A DNA stretch of 17,922 nucleotides from Hepatocystis sp. ex Piliocolobus tephrosceles (GCA_902459845.2 CABPSV020000371.1:1-17922); one strand, 5' to 3'; positions 8,649-17,922 are shown, counted from the stretch's first letter. Translations and numbers: made by a program. Notes: generated by a model not told the origin, from the sequence alone.

Positions 8649-8883
8649 ACTTATTCATTAAGTTTTACTAAAATTTCTGACATGTCAGCTTTTTTTTTTT
8701 TTTTTTTTTTTCGTATGTAAAAATATTAAATACTAATAAACAACAATTATTAAGGAATGTAGAAAGCCAAAACAACAATAAAAAAACAAATATATATACA
8801 TATATATATATATAAATTTATTAATTACTTACACATTTATTACATGAAATATAGTATTTACTGAAAAACAACACAAAACATAT

Positions 8884-8924
<41 letters not shown>

Positions 8925-9042
8925 TTACCATTAATTTTTTGTTTTATTTTTGATAGCTTTTAATTCATAATTTTTTGTCAGCACGTAAATTGTCTATTGG
9001 GCTAGCTGCTGTTTAATTTTATTATTATGTACGCTAAAAAGA

Positions 9043-9086
<44 letters not shown>

Positions 9087-9385
9087 CATTTTAACATTTA
9101 AAGTGTTCAATATATATGTATACATGTGTGCTTGTATTTTTGTCTAGTTTACAAGTTTTTTTTTTTTATAGATTATAACTTGTTATAATTTATTTTTAAG
9201 TGAACACTTTTTTTTTTTTTTTTTTTTTTTTTCATGTCTAGAAAATCAAATTAATCTCATATTATTTCTCATGATAAAGACATTTTCACATACAAGTTAT
9301 AGTTTTTATTTGTTTTGCACTTTTTGTAGATTTTAACATTTAATTATTTTTAACGGTAACACGTTTGTAAGAAAGAAAAGAAAAA

Positions 9386-9406
9386 ACAACTTTTTATAAA
9401 AGTTGT
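9386..9406. repeat. 9-bp stem, 3-base loop hairpin upstream of the phosphatase gene
   Basis: acaactttt and aaaagttgt flank a three-base tat loop, giving a perfect 9-bp stem. It lies about 300 bp before the start codon at 9705, so it may be in the 5' leader of that transcript. A further copy of the right arm (aaaagttgt) occurs at about 9501-9509. Confidence 0.55.
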
Positions 9407-9609
9407 AGTGTAAAAATATTTATTTATTTCAAGGTGAGGTTGGTTTGGCTTAGTTTAGCTTAGCTTTAGCTACAAAAAAGGCGTCACACTTTTATTAAAG
9501 AAAAGTTGTAAGTAATGTTCCAACTATAATAATGATAAAAATATAGTAAAAACGTAGTAAATAATTAAAAAAAAAAAAAAAAAAAAAAAACACGATCTAA
9601 CACACGCAT

Positions 9610-9657
<48 letters not shown>

Positions 9658-9704
9658 TTATGTGCCTACTTTTATATTTATCTAAGTGCACTATTTAAAA
9701 AAAA

Positions 9705-12544
9705 ATGAAAGAAAAAAAGTTAAAAAAAACTTTAACTAACGAAAAAAAAAATGATGCTGATTTAACTAATAATAACAAAGATAAAGAGAAAAAAAAAAGT
9801 TCAACTAACAACACATATGATTATAACGATATAAACAAAGATGTTGTCAATCAAAATGAAGCAAAAAAAAAGCAAAGTTCTAACAAGGACAGTAAGACTA
9901 ATGAGTTTAAAATAGAAAGTAAAGTAAGAAATAATAAAAATAATACTACGAATACCAATAATGACAATCACATGTATGTAGTTGATGTTAAGATTAGAAG
10001 TATAAGCGAACCAATTAATTCTATTAAGATGATCGATTTTGATGAGAGAAAAGATAATATTGAAAAAAAAAAAAAAAACAGTAATAATAATATTAATACC
10101 AATAAAGATATTAATTATAGCTATGAGAGGGCTAGTGGCAAAATTAGGGAAAGAATTAAAGAAAATAATAAAATTTATGCTGAACCTAAATTATTTTATA
10201 ATTACAAAACATTATCAACCAGCAAAAATATAAATAAAAGGAGAAGTAATAACAGTGGTAATAAAATTAGTAGTAATAATAAAAATAATTATAAAAATAA
10301 TAGCATAAATAATAATAATAGTATAAGTTTTAATAAAATTAAAACTTCCCTTGACAGTAATATTGGAAATGCGGAAGATAATATAAACATTCTCAATGAC
10401 CAAATAAAAAATTTACAAATACAAAATGAATATAAAAATGAAGATAAGAATGAAGATAAAAATGATGTAAATAATAATAAGAGGAAAACGGTCTTAGGTT
10501 ATGACCATTTTACTTATAGACAGCAAAAATTAAATGTAGACGATATAAATATTATAAAAAATTTCCCTTTAAATATTTTTGTAGGCACATGGAATTGTGA
10601 ATATATAGATTTTAATAAAGATGATCGTCATAAAAAAAGACATACAACAAATAATTTAAACGAAAAATCGGTAAATGCTATGTCCAATTTAAAATATAAG
10701 GAACTGTGTCTTTCAAGGTCTATGTCTCCAATGCCTAATTCACATTATAATACATATACAGATACCAATACGTATACAAATACAGGACCCTTTTCTGATG
10801 ATCACAATCTTATCTACAGTAACCCGTTGCATAATAAGATGCATAGTACATGTAGTAATTTTAAAAGGAATACTCAAACAAGATCTAATTTATTAACTGT
10901 GAATGACAACATAAATTTAAATTCGAATACTTCTTGTGATATTTTACCATACACTGATAATGAAAGTAACAAAAGTTTTAATAAAAATGTAACTTTTAAT
11001 TTACATAACAATGAGCAAAAAAAAGTTGAAGAACAAACATATGATAAACAAGTTAGTGAAACATATGATTTAAAGTCGGTTTATGAAAACTCAAACGAGA
11101 ACCAAAAAAAAGACATTTATTTATCTAAAGAAAATGAACCTACATATATAAACACGCAAAATTACACAGATAAAAAAAGTAACTATAAAATAAATGTAGT
11201 ACATAATGAAGATAAAAATGTTGAAACAAAACATATTTATAGACATAACGAAAAAAGATACACGAGTGACCTACATATTAAACATGTTAGTAACGAAAAT
11301 AAAGAACTGAATACTATCAATATAAAAAGATATAATTCATTAAATAATAAATCAATAGAACAACATACATTTTCACATTGGATACGTCCTTATCAAGATA
11401 TTTATGTTATATGTTTACAGGAATGTACATCTGACAGTATTTTTGAAAATATATCAACATTTTTAAAAGAAGTAAATCAAGAAACATATGACTTTTTACC
11501 ATTAGCTGATTATAAATTGTCTGGATATGGTGATGGTGCACTTTTACAAATGAAATCAACAATAATTTCTATATGGATACGTAAATCAAGACTTCATCCA
11601 AGAGGTCCAGTAAAATTATGTGCATCAAAAGCTATAGCTTTTAACAAATTAAATAATAGTAAAGGTTGTGTATCTATATTATTAAATATTTTTAATCAGT
11701 TTGTTTTATTTATTGGTTGTCATATGCCAGCAAAAGATGAACAATTAAGACAAAAATCAAGAGAATTTATACTAAACAAATTAAGTTATTACTATAGTAA
11801 TAAACGTACTACAAATTTTAAACATGTTTTTCATCATGTTATATGGGCTGGTGATTTTAATTTTAGAGTAAGTGGTATTGAAATGAATGAAATTATAAAA
11901 CATTTACAAAAAAATAATTTAAAAGAGTTATTAAAATATGATGAAGCGAATAAAGAAATATCAAACGACATTAAAATAACGTTTAAAGAACAACCAATTA
12001 CTTTTTTGCCCACTTATAAAAAAAATGAAAATAGACCTGTAATTAATAAAAATGATTTTAATTGGGTAAATAAGGAGTATAAACTTGTTCATAACATTAA
12101 GTGGTACAAAGGCGGTAAACAAGAAAGTCGAAATCCTTCCGTAAGTTTTTACATACATAAACCACATGGATACATATATATATCCATCTGGTTTGTATAA
12201 ATAATAGGCGTGTACATGATGTTATATCATACAATTGCATTACTTTTTTTCACCATTTTGAAATTACACTCTTTAAAACTACACTTTTTAAAATTATACC
12301 CTTTAAAATTATACCCTTTAAAATTATACCCTTTAAAATTATACCCTTTAAAATTATACCATTTGAAATTTATATATATATATATATATAAATATTTTTT
12401 TTTTTTTTTTTTTTTTTTTTTATAGTGGACTGATCGCATTTTCAAATGGTCATGCGAAAAAATAGAGAACTCCTTAACATTCGTTCCCAAGTCATACAAA
12501 TCAGCTCAACCGACAGAAAGAAGTAATTATATAATGATTTCAAC

Positions 12545-12591
<47 letters not shown>

Positions 12592-12709
12592 CCTACGATG
12601 TACATGTGTGTTTATACGTATGTATATGTAAGTCTATGCACATATACATGCGAATCTTTATTGTGATAGCATTCGATTGTGTGTACATTTTCCATTTATA
12701 TATTTGTTA

Positions 12710-12755
<46 letters not shown>

Positions 12756-12874
12756 ATTTTCATTAAGATTTATTAATAGCGAGCGATCATAGCCCTGTTG
12801 CTTGCTGTTTTAGAATGTACAAAATGAAGAATGATAAGTACATACCAAAAGTTAAAGTAATGATTGCAAATTAA
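9705..12874 (+). CDS. Inositol polyphosphate 5-phosphatase-type enzyme, three exons (9705-12140, 12426-12522, 12780-12874)
   Basis: The spliced product is 875 residues. Catalytic motifs of the endonuclease/exonuclease/phosphatase superfamily, 5-phosphatase branch, appear in order: FVGTWN (292-297), ICLQE with Mg-binding Glu573, SGYGDG (606-611), GCHMPAKDEQLRQKS (His673), WAGDFNFR (714-721), FLPTYK (767-772), then RNPS|WTDRI spanning exons 1-2 (809-817) and TSDHSPVACCF in exon 3 (845-855). Intron 1 (12141-12425) begins GTAAGT and ends T-run+ATAG; intron 2 (12523-12779) begins GTAATT and ends AATAG; phases 0 and 1 join in frame. Such enzymes remove the 5-phosphate from phosphoinositides or soluble inositol phosphates. 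Residues 1-285 are Asn/Lys-rich, and a similar insert of about 260 residues (300-560) splits the catalytic domain between TWN and QE. Without splicing the frame ends at 12200 and loses the essential WTDR and SDH motifs. Substrate is unknown. A further 3' exon cannot be excluded. Confidence 0.94.
12260..12367. repeat. 15-bp minisatellite inside intron 1 of the phosphatase gene
   Basis: About eight 15-bp units of the form aaattatacccttta; the five central copies are identical and the outer ones degenerate. It lies wholly inside intron 1 (12141-12425), followed by (TA)n and the poly(T) that forms the acceptor tract. The multiple-of-three period keeps frames open, producing Leu-Lys-Leu-Tyr-Pro pseudo-repeats that are not part of the protein. 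Confidence 0.9.
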
Positions 12875-13046
12875 AAAATAAAAAAAGGAACTTTTATATA
12901 TGTCAATAATACAAATCAACACACATAATGTTTACATAAGTTTTTTTTTTACAATACATTAAAAAGACAGAGTTACTGTCATACGATTTACATATGAGTC
13001 TTATATCAACATATATATGCGTACCTGTATTTACAATTACCTGTGT

Positions 13047-13077
<31 letters not shown>

Positions 13078-13261
13078 GTTTTTTTTTTTTTTTATATAGA
13101 ATGTTTGGAATACTTAAAGACTGTTGACTGCTGTTGGATAACCTACCTATTTTAAGTTTTTAGTTATAAATAATAGGCACAAAAAGTACACACTACTATT
13201 TTTATATTTAACACAATTAATGCCATATATTGTTTTTTTTACTCTTAACTTAAAACATGTT

Positions 13262-13296
<35 letters not shown>

Positions 13297-13420
13297 TTAT
13301 TTGTATCTATATAACATAGTACTAACCTTAAAAAAAAAAAAATTAATCTTAACATATGTTTACTCCAATTTAAATTTTCCCAAATAATATATAAAGTTTT
13401 ACAATCCGTCTATATAAATA

Positions 13421-13459
<39 letters not shown>

Positions 13460-13473
13460 CATTTTTTGCATTC

Positions 13474-13508
<35 letters not shown>

Positions 13509-13779
13509 CACATTTTATTATACTTTTTTTTATTTCCTAATATACTGCATAAATTAATATTTTGAAATATGATTTTTATTTGTGTTCTCTCCCTCTACCA
13601 AAAGAAAATAAAAATTAGCTAAAAAAAAAAAAAAAAAAAAATCTTCACATTTTTTAGCTAATTTTTACTTTCTTTTACAACTAAATCATGTTTTTATTTA
13701 GTATCTTGCCCACTTTGTCAATTTATTATTTAATTTTTTGTATGTTTTTGCCTTCTGCTTTTTTATTTTATATTTTTTA

Positions 13780-13822
<43 letters not shown>

Positions 13823-14053
13823 ATCATAAAAAATTTCAATAGCATTTAAAATTGTAGCTATAAAACATCATAATTTAAAAAGTGATATATTTAAAATATA
13901 ATGCATTTCATGAAATATAAAAAAAGGTTAAAACAAAGTGTCGTTTATAAACAAAAAAAAAAAAAAAAAAAAACGTATATACATCTTTTTATATCTTAAA
14001 AATAAAAAGAAATTTTAAATTATTATGAATTAATAATAACAAAAGGTAGTATG

Positions 14054-14095
<42 letters not shown>

Positions 14096-14204
14096 TCGTA
14101 CATATGTGTGTAGCCGTACTTATGATCATATATATGTAGGAATTTATATCTTTTGAAAAGACGTTAGTTAGGTCACACACATACATATACACATATATAC
14201 ATAT

Positions 14205-14246
<42 letters not shown>

Positions 14247-14276
14247 TAGTAATGTCAAACATGCTAGTGTATAAGC
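12875..14276. other. Convergent intergenic region between two 3' ends
   Basis: This lies between the plus-strand phosphatase stop (12872-12874) and the minus-strand stop at 14277. It should contain both 3' UTRs. Contents: (TA)n tracts (about 13051-13067, 13264-13293, 13423-13457, 14056-14090, 14208-14240), poly(T) runs at about 13479-13505 and 13785-13820, a long hairpin at 13600-13676, and one exon-like island after a strong acceptor at 13100-13155. No independent gene recognised. Confidence 0.6.
13600..13676. repeat. 27-bp inverted repeat (hairpin), 23-base A-rich loop
   Basis: The left arm 13600-13626 and right arm 13650-13676 are reverse complements at 26 of 27 positions, centred on aaaaattagctaaaaaa and ttttttagctaattttt. 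The single mismatch is A-C in a plus-strand transcript but becomes a G-U wobble in a minus-strand transcript. It lies between two convergent genes. Confidence 0.85.
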
Positions 14277-17240
14277 TTACATTACCCTGCTGAGCGTGCT
14301 TAATGTCATTATATAAACATTTTTACAACAGTAAAAAAAAAATATATGCGTAGCAGTCTGATTAAACATTTCTTGTGAATATTTATTGTTATTTATAAAA
14401 TTATAATCTTGTCCATATATGGAAATAACATAACTTAACTTGTTTAAATTTTTATCAGTTACATTCATTAGTTTGTCTATGATATAATTAACAATAATGT
14501 TTAAATTACATGAAGAAATTAAACCATTAGTTAATATAATTTTTTGTATTTCATAGTAATACTTTTGACTTTTTATAAGGAAATTATAATTACATTTTTC
14601 ATTTATTTTTATATCTAAGTTTATTCTTCCAATATATTCTATTAAATAATCTACAAAATTTTGAAATTTTTCATTTTTCTCATTCATTTTTGTTTCATTC
14701 ATTTTTTGCTCATTCAATTTTTTCTCATTCACTTTTTTGTTTTTTTTTAAAGTCCCTTTTTTTTTTGAAATATAGTCCTCAATATATGTATACACATTTT
14801 TATTTAAAAACATATAATCCATTTGACTGTTATTTGATTTTAAAAAAGTAATGATTTTATTTTTTTTGTTATTTTTATCGATACTGACAGAAGTACTATC
14901 GTTATAATTATCTTGTGTCCAACCTGTCTTTCGCAACTTGTTCAAATTTGTACTTGTGTTTTTATAGCTATTAAAATTATTTAATATGTTGGTGTTCTCA
15001 TTATTTTTTATATTTTGTTCTTTATCACTATTATTTATATATATTTGTTTAAAATTATTAATAATTGATAAATTTTTGTCATTATTACTACTAGAGGAAC
15101 TATAGTTTAGGTAAAATTTTTTATCATTAGCGTAAAATATTTTATTTTTTGTTAATTTGTGTCCTTTTTGTTCTTTTTGTTCCTTTTGTTCTTTTTGTTC
15201 CTTTTGTTCTTTTTGTTCCTTTTGTTCTTTTTGTTCTTTTTGTTCCTTTTGCTTTTTTTGTTCCTTTTGCTTTTTTTGTTCATTTCGTTTGTTCTGTTTT
15301 TTCAGTTCGTATATATCTACTACGTCATCTTTATTATTGTCAATTTTTTCTTTTTCATTGAAATCTTCTCTTTTTTCGTCATTACATTTTTCTTGGGAAT
15401 AAGATAAAAACTCCTGAAGAATATATGGTACATTGATCTCATAATAATTTTTTTTTTTTCTGTTTCTACTAGGTATAATATTCATATTATTGTAACTGTT
15501 TAAATTTGATTTATTGCTATTATTTTGTTCTTGTACATAATTTAAAGAAAATATATTATTTATGTTGAACATATTAGGGTTAGGTATAGTACTCTGGTCA
15601 CTAATATTAGTACCATAATTATTAGTACTATAATTATTAGTACCATAATTATTAGTACTATAATTATTAGTACCATAATTATTAGTACCAAAATTATTAG
15701 TACCATAATTATTAGTACCAAAATTATTAGTACCAAAATTATTAGTACCATAATTATTAGTACCATAATTATTAGTACCATAATTATTAGTACCATAATT
15801 ATTAGTACCAAAATTATTAGTACCAAAATTATTAGTACCAAAATTATTAGTACCATAATTATTAGTACCAAAATTATTAGTACCAAAATTATTTGTAACA
15901 TTGTTTATATTATTGTTAAATGAACAATTCGATATATTATTATTTATTCCTGAACTACCATATATACTTTTATATATATCGGCTACATCTGTTGCACCTA
16001 ATTTTTGTAATAATATTGACTCACTAGTTGAACCATTAATCATATTATTATTATTTATGTCAAAACTGTTATTATAAGAATATACATTTCTATGAACATT
16101 ATCACATACGTTAAAAGAATATAAATTATTTATTTCAAGCTTGTCATCAGACTGTTTCATTTTATAAAAACATTCATAACATTTTAAATTAACAATATAA
16201 ACTTTGCCATTTATTGTTTTATAAATACTACTACCACTATTAATACTACTACTATTGCTACTACTACTACTACTATCATCATTTTTTTCCGTATCAGTTT
16301 TACTATTTAAAATTTGTTTTAATTTTTGTCCAAACGTTTTATGACATTTTACATTTTCAAAAATAGCTAGTAAATCCACTGGATATGTATATTTGTCAGT
16401 AAAAAAATCTTGGTATCTTTTACGCATTTTACTTGCAGTAATATAATTATTATTACTATATGTTTTACAATTACTATTACTTATGCTTCTTTTTGCTTCT
16501 TTTGCTTCGTCCATTTTCTCCTTTCCTATCACCTTTTCTGTTTTTTCTTTCGCATTATTATTAGTTATGTTCTTTTTATAATCACTTGTACTATTTTTAT
16601 TTGAATTATATTTGTTAATTTCTTTTCCATCTGTCCCATCACCTATCGTAGGATATTTTTTTTTTTTTTTCCATTTATATATTTCAATAACTATAACATT
16701 ATTTAATGCATGTTTATCTTTATATAAATTTTTATGAGCGACAAACCCTAGTTTAGTCAAGTCATTTATAGCAAAATATGCATATTGATTATTAATATAA
16801 ATTTTATTATCATATTTACAATTATAACTAATTAAAATTTGTTTATGATTTTTAAGAATGTTATTAATATAACTGTCTGTAAAAAAACAAGATAAATAAA
16901 CGTCTTTAAATAAATAACTAGCTTTATTTTTTAAAAGGTTTTTATATAAATGTTCACTACTTAACAATTCATTATTATCATCAGCAAACGTTGTTAAAAT
17001 CACTCGATTATTAACAACACTGCTATCCAATTTTTTTTTTAATTTTAATAAACATTTTTTTTTATTAAAATAAGTTAAATAATCAAAGAGATTTTCATTT
17101 TCTGTAATTTTTCTATTTTCTATTTTTATGTCATTTGTTTTTATGTCATTTGTTTTTATGTCATTTATGTTTATTACTTCAATGCTACTAAAAACGAGTC
17201 CAGTGCCGTTAAGTTTTTTTTCATATCCCCAAAAAACCAT
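14277..17240 (-). CDS. Large low-complexity protein of unknown function
   Basis: A 987-codon frame that I do not recognise. Residues 1-192 look globular (MVFWGYEKKLNGTGLVFSSI; RVILTTFADDNNELLSSEHL; YFAINDLTKLGFVAHKNLY; NVIVIEIYKW). Charged and Asn-rich linkers follow. A second folded-looking block spans about 268-385 (RYQDFFTDKYTYPVDLLAIF and GKVYIVNLKCYECFYKM), split by a Ser tract. Residues 449-543 are 19 copies of TNN[FY][GS]; residues 654-692 are 13 [EK]QK triplets; shorter repeats are NDIKT near residue 27-39 and xMNE/xLNE near 840. The last about 105 residues (from FQNFVDYLIEYIGRINLDIK) are helix-rich and Lys/Asn-poor, probably another domain. No signal peptide or membrane helix is evident. 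The stop TAA overlaps GTAAGC, a possible donor, so the C-terminus may continue in an unseen exon. The start follows an in-frame-stop-rich AT leader. Confidence 0.85.
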   Translation of the reverse strand: MVFWGYEKKLNGTGLVFSSIEVININDIKTNDIKTNDIKIENRKITENENLFDYLTYFNKKKCLLKLKKKLDSSVVNNRVILTTFADDNNELLSSEHLYKNLLKNKASYLFKDVYLSCFFTDSYINNILKNHKQILISYNCKYDNKIYINNQYAYFAINDLTKLGFVAHKNLYKDKHALNNVIVIEIYKWKKKKKYPTIGDGTDGKEINKYNSNKNSTSDYKKNITNNNAKEKTEKVIGKEKMDEAKEAKRSISNSNCKTYSNNNYITASKMRKRYQDFFTDKYTYPVDLLAIFENVKCHKTFGQKLKQILNSKTDTEKNDDSSSSSSNSSSINSGSSIYKTINGKVYIVNLKCYECFYKMKQSDDKLEINNLYSFNVCDNVHRNVYSYNNSFDINNNNMINGSTSESILLQKLGATDVADIYKSIYGSSGINNNISNCSFNNNINNVTNNFGTNNFGTNNYGTNNFGTNNFGTNNFGTNNYGTNNYGTNNYGTNNYGTNNFGTNNFGTNNYGTNNFGTNNYGTNNYSTNNYGTNNYSTNNYGTNISDQSTIPNPNMFNINNIFSLNYVQEQNNSNKSNLNSYNNMNIIPSRNRKKKNYYEINVPYILQEFLSYSQEKCNDEKREDFNEKEKIDNNKDDVVDIYELKKQNKRNEQKKQKEQKKQKEQKEQKEQKEQKEQKEQKEQKEQKEQKGHKLTKNKIFYANDKKFYLNYSSSSSNNDKNLSIINNFKQIYINNSDKEQNIKNNENTNILNNFNSYKNTSTNLNKLRKTGWTQDNYNDSTSVSIDKNNKKNKIITFLKSNNSQMDYMFLNKNVYTYIEDYISKKKGTLKKNKKVNEKKLNEQKMNETKMNEKNEKFQNFVDYLIEYIGRINLDIKINEKCNYNFLIKSQKYYYEIQKIILTNGLISSCNLNIIVNYIIDKLMNVTDKNLNKLSYVISIYGQDYNFINNNKYSQEMFNQTATHIFFFYCCKNVYIMTLSTLSRVM
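15165..15281 (-). repeat. Coding triplet repeat, 13 x [EK]QK
   Basis: Thirteen 9-bp units encode EQK or KQK within the unknown 987-residue protein (residues 654-692); the last nine are all EQK. It predicts a highly charged helix. Alternating ctt/cct versions in the DNA show synonymous AAA/AAG and similar differences between units. Confidence 0.92.
15612..15896 (-). repeat. Coding 15-bp minisatellite, 19 x TNN[FY][GS]
   Basis: Nineteen contiguous 15-bp units, 285 bp, encode TNNFG, TNNYG or TNNYS. Units are almost identical in DNA; the F/Y choice is one base (TTT or TAT) and G/S one base (GGT or AGT). It is followed by a decayed unit TNIS. It corresponds to residues 449-543 of the unknown protein. 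Confidence 0.95.
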
Positions 17241-17305
17241 GTTAGCATTTTTTTAAGATAGATGGCGTGTTCATATGTTATACCCCTATGATATCTCTCT
17301 CTCTC

Positions 17306-17336
<31 letters not shown>

Positions 17337-17388
17337 GTGTGCTTATAAATATATAAATAAATATAAATGTTTTAGGCCTTTTAACTTA

Positions 17389-17428
<40 letters not shown>

Positions 17429-17735
17429 TTTTTGTATGTAGCAGGTATGTTTACATATTACTAAACATTCGAGTATACAATATGTACACGTCTATGTTTG
17501 TATGCGTATACAACGGAAAGTTTGTACAAAACAAAAGCTATGCTTATCTTTAAAAATGCTCAAACACTAAAACGAAAAACAAAAAAAAACGATTTTATAT
17601 CAAAAAGCAGGAAATGAAAAATATAAAAGCGTATGTTAACTTGTTCAAGATTAAAGAAAATGCCAAAAAAAGGAAAACAAAAAAAAACTTTTAAGTTCAA
17701 ATTTAAAGTTGTATTGATCTTATAATATACTATTT

Positions 17736-17788
<53 letters not shown>

Positions 17789-17922
17789 TTATTACATTTT
17801 CGAATATGTCCTCTATTGGAATTTAACTTAACATAATTCAGCTTAATCCAGTTAACTATTTATTTTTTTTTTTTCTGCATTATTTTTTCTGCATTTTTTT
17901 CTGAATTTTTTTCTGAATTTTT
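17241..17922. other. Upstream region of the 987-residue gene, right edge of window
   Basis: No gene recognised. It contains ctctctct plus (TA)n at about 17295-17335, (TA)n at about 17384-17411 followed by a 22-base poly(T), an A-rich stretch with Lys-rich short frames (about 17570-17690), and a 45-base poly(T) at 17738-17782. The last about 50 bases repeat a 12-bp unit like ctgaattttttt; on the minus strand this could be the end of a neighbouring coding region, but it is too short to judge. Confidence 0.5.

Larger units (their letters stand above)
6215..9704. other. 3.5-kb head-to-head interval between acylphosphatase and the inositol 5-phosphatase-type gene
   Basis: The flanking genes point away from each other, so this interval must hold both promoters and 5' leaders. 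It is mostly homopolymer runs and (TA)n tracts (for example about 6795-6820, 8884-8907, 9615-9651) and a (AAAT)n run near 6507-6540. Against this background several GC-richer islands stand out: 7211-7272, 7404-7432, 8290-8325, 8400-8460, 8975-9012 and 9430-9486. Some carry splice-like borders and short open frames; the best is annotated separately as a candidate microprotein, others are in the findings. I recognise no tRNA, snoRNA or snRNA by motif. Confidence 0.6.

Noticed and set aside
12141..12200. Unspliced C-terminus of the phosphatase (VSFYIHKPHGYIYISIWFV then stop)
   Set aside because: It begins at a GTAAGT donor and replaces the conserved WTDR motif with translated intron.
13989..14258. 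89-codon minus-strand frame downstream of the 987-residue gene
   Set aside because: Dominated by Ile-Tyr runs from (TA)n; no motif, and splice connection to the upstream gene is not shown.
15149..15901. Phe/Cys/Ser- and Ile/Leu/Val-repeat frames on other strands and frames
   Set aside because: Shadows of the EQK and TNNxG coding repeats of the minus-strand gene.
1..17922. tRNA, rRNA, CRISPR arrays, transposable elements, telomeric repeats
   Set aside because: No T-loop GTTCRANYC context with a cloverleaf, no spaced direct repeats, no transposase or reverse transcriptase motifs, and no telomere-type heptamers were seen by eye.

Overview
The window looks like nuclear DNA of a malaria parasite (genus Plasmodium). 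It is extremely AT-rich, with poly(A)/poly(T) runs up to 48 bases, (TA)n microsatellites everywhere, Asn/Lys-rich low-complexity inserts inside recognisable proteins, and short introns with GTAAGT/GTTAGT-like donors and T-rich acceptors. I cannot fix the species from sequence alone; a very AT-rich lineage (P. falciparum group or an avian parasite) fits best.

Layout, left to right. (1) 1-1260, minus strand: the first 420 codons of a protein with one WW domain followed by FF-type helices, of the Prp40/TCERG1 kind, running off the left edge. (2) 1261-2572: intergenic, with a pyrimidine-rich block, a 48-base poly(A) and two minisatellites. (3) 2573-3490, minus: a tail-anchored Qb-SNARE resembling membrin/Bos1/GOSR2. 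(4) 3491-4938: intergenic, with one possible exon. (5) 4939-5499, minus: a small protein of unknown function with a faint EF-hand-like pattern. (6) 5773-6214, minus: a two-exon acylphosphatase, visible only when a 139-bp intron is removed. (7) 6215-9704: a 3.5-kb head-to-head interval containing a candidate two-exon microprotein (8209-8459, minus), isolated exon-like GC islands, an 11-bp tandem repeat and short palindromes. (8) 9705-12874, plus: a three-exon inositol polyphosphate 5-phosphatase-type enzyme whose WTDR and SDH motifs lie in small exons 2 and 3. (9) 12875-14276: convergent intergenic region with a long near-perfect hairpin. (10) 14277-17240, minus: a 987-residue protein of unknown function with a 19-copy TNN[FY][GS] repeat and a 13-copy [EK]QK repeat. 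(11) 17241-17922: upstream DNA of that gene, no gene recognised.

The genes are ordinary eukaryotic housekeeping neighbours, not an operon. Their roles (RNA processing, Golgi trafficking, small phosphatase, phosphoinositide metabolism) do not form one pathway. I see no mobile element, CRISPR array, tRNA or rRNA. The most useful results are the spliced acylphosphatase, the completed phosphatase gene model, the candidate microprotein and the convergent-region hairpin.
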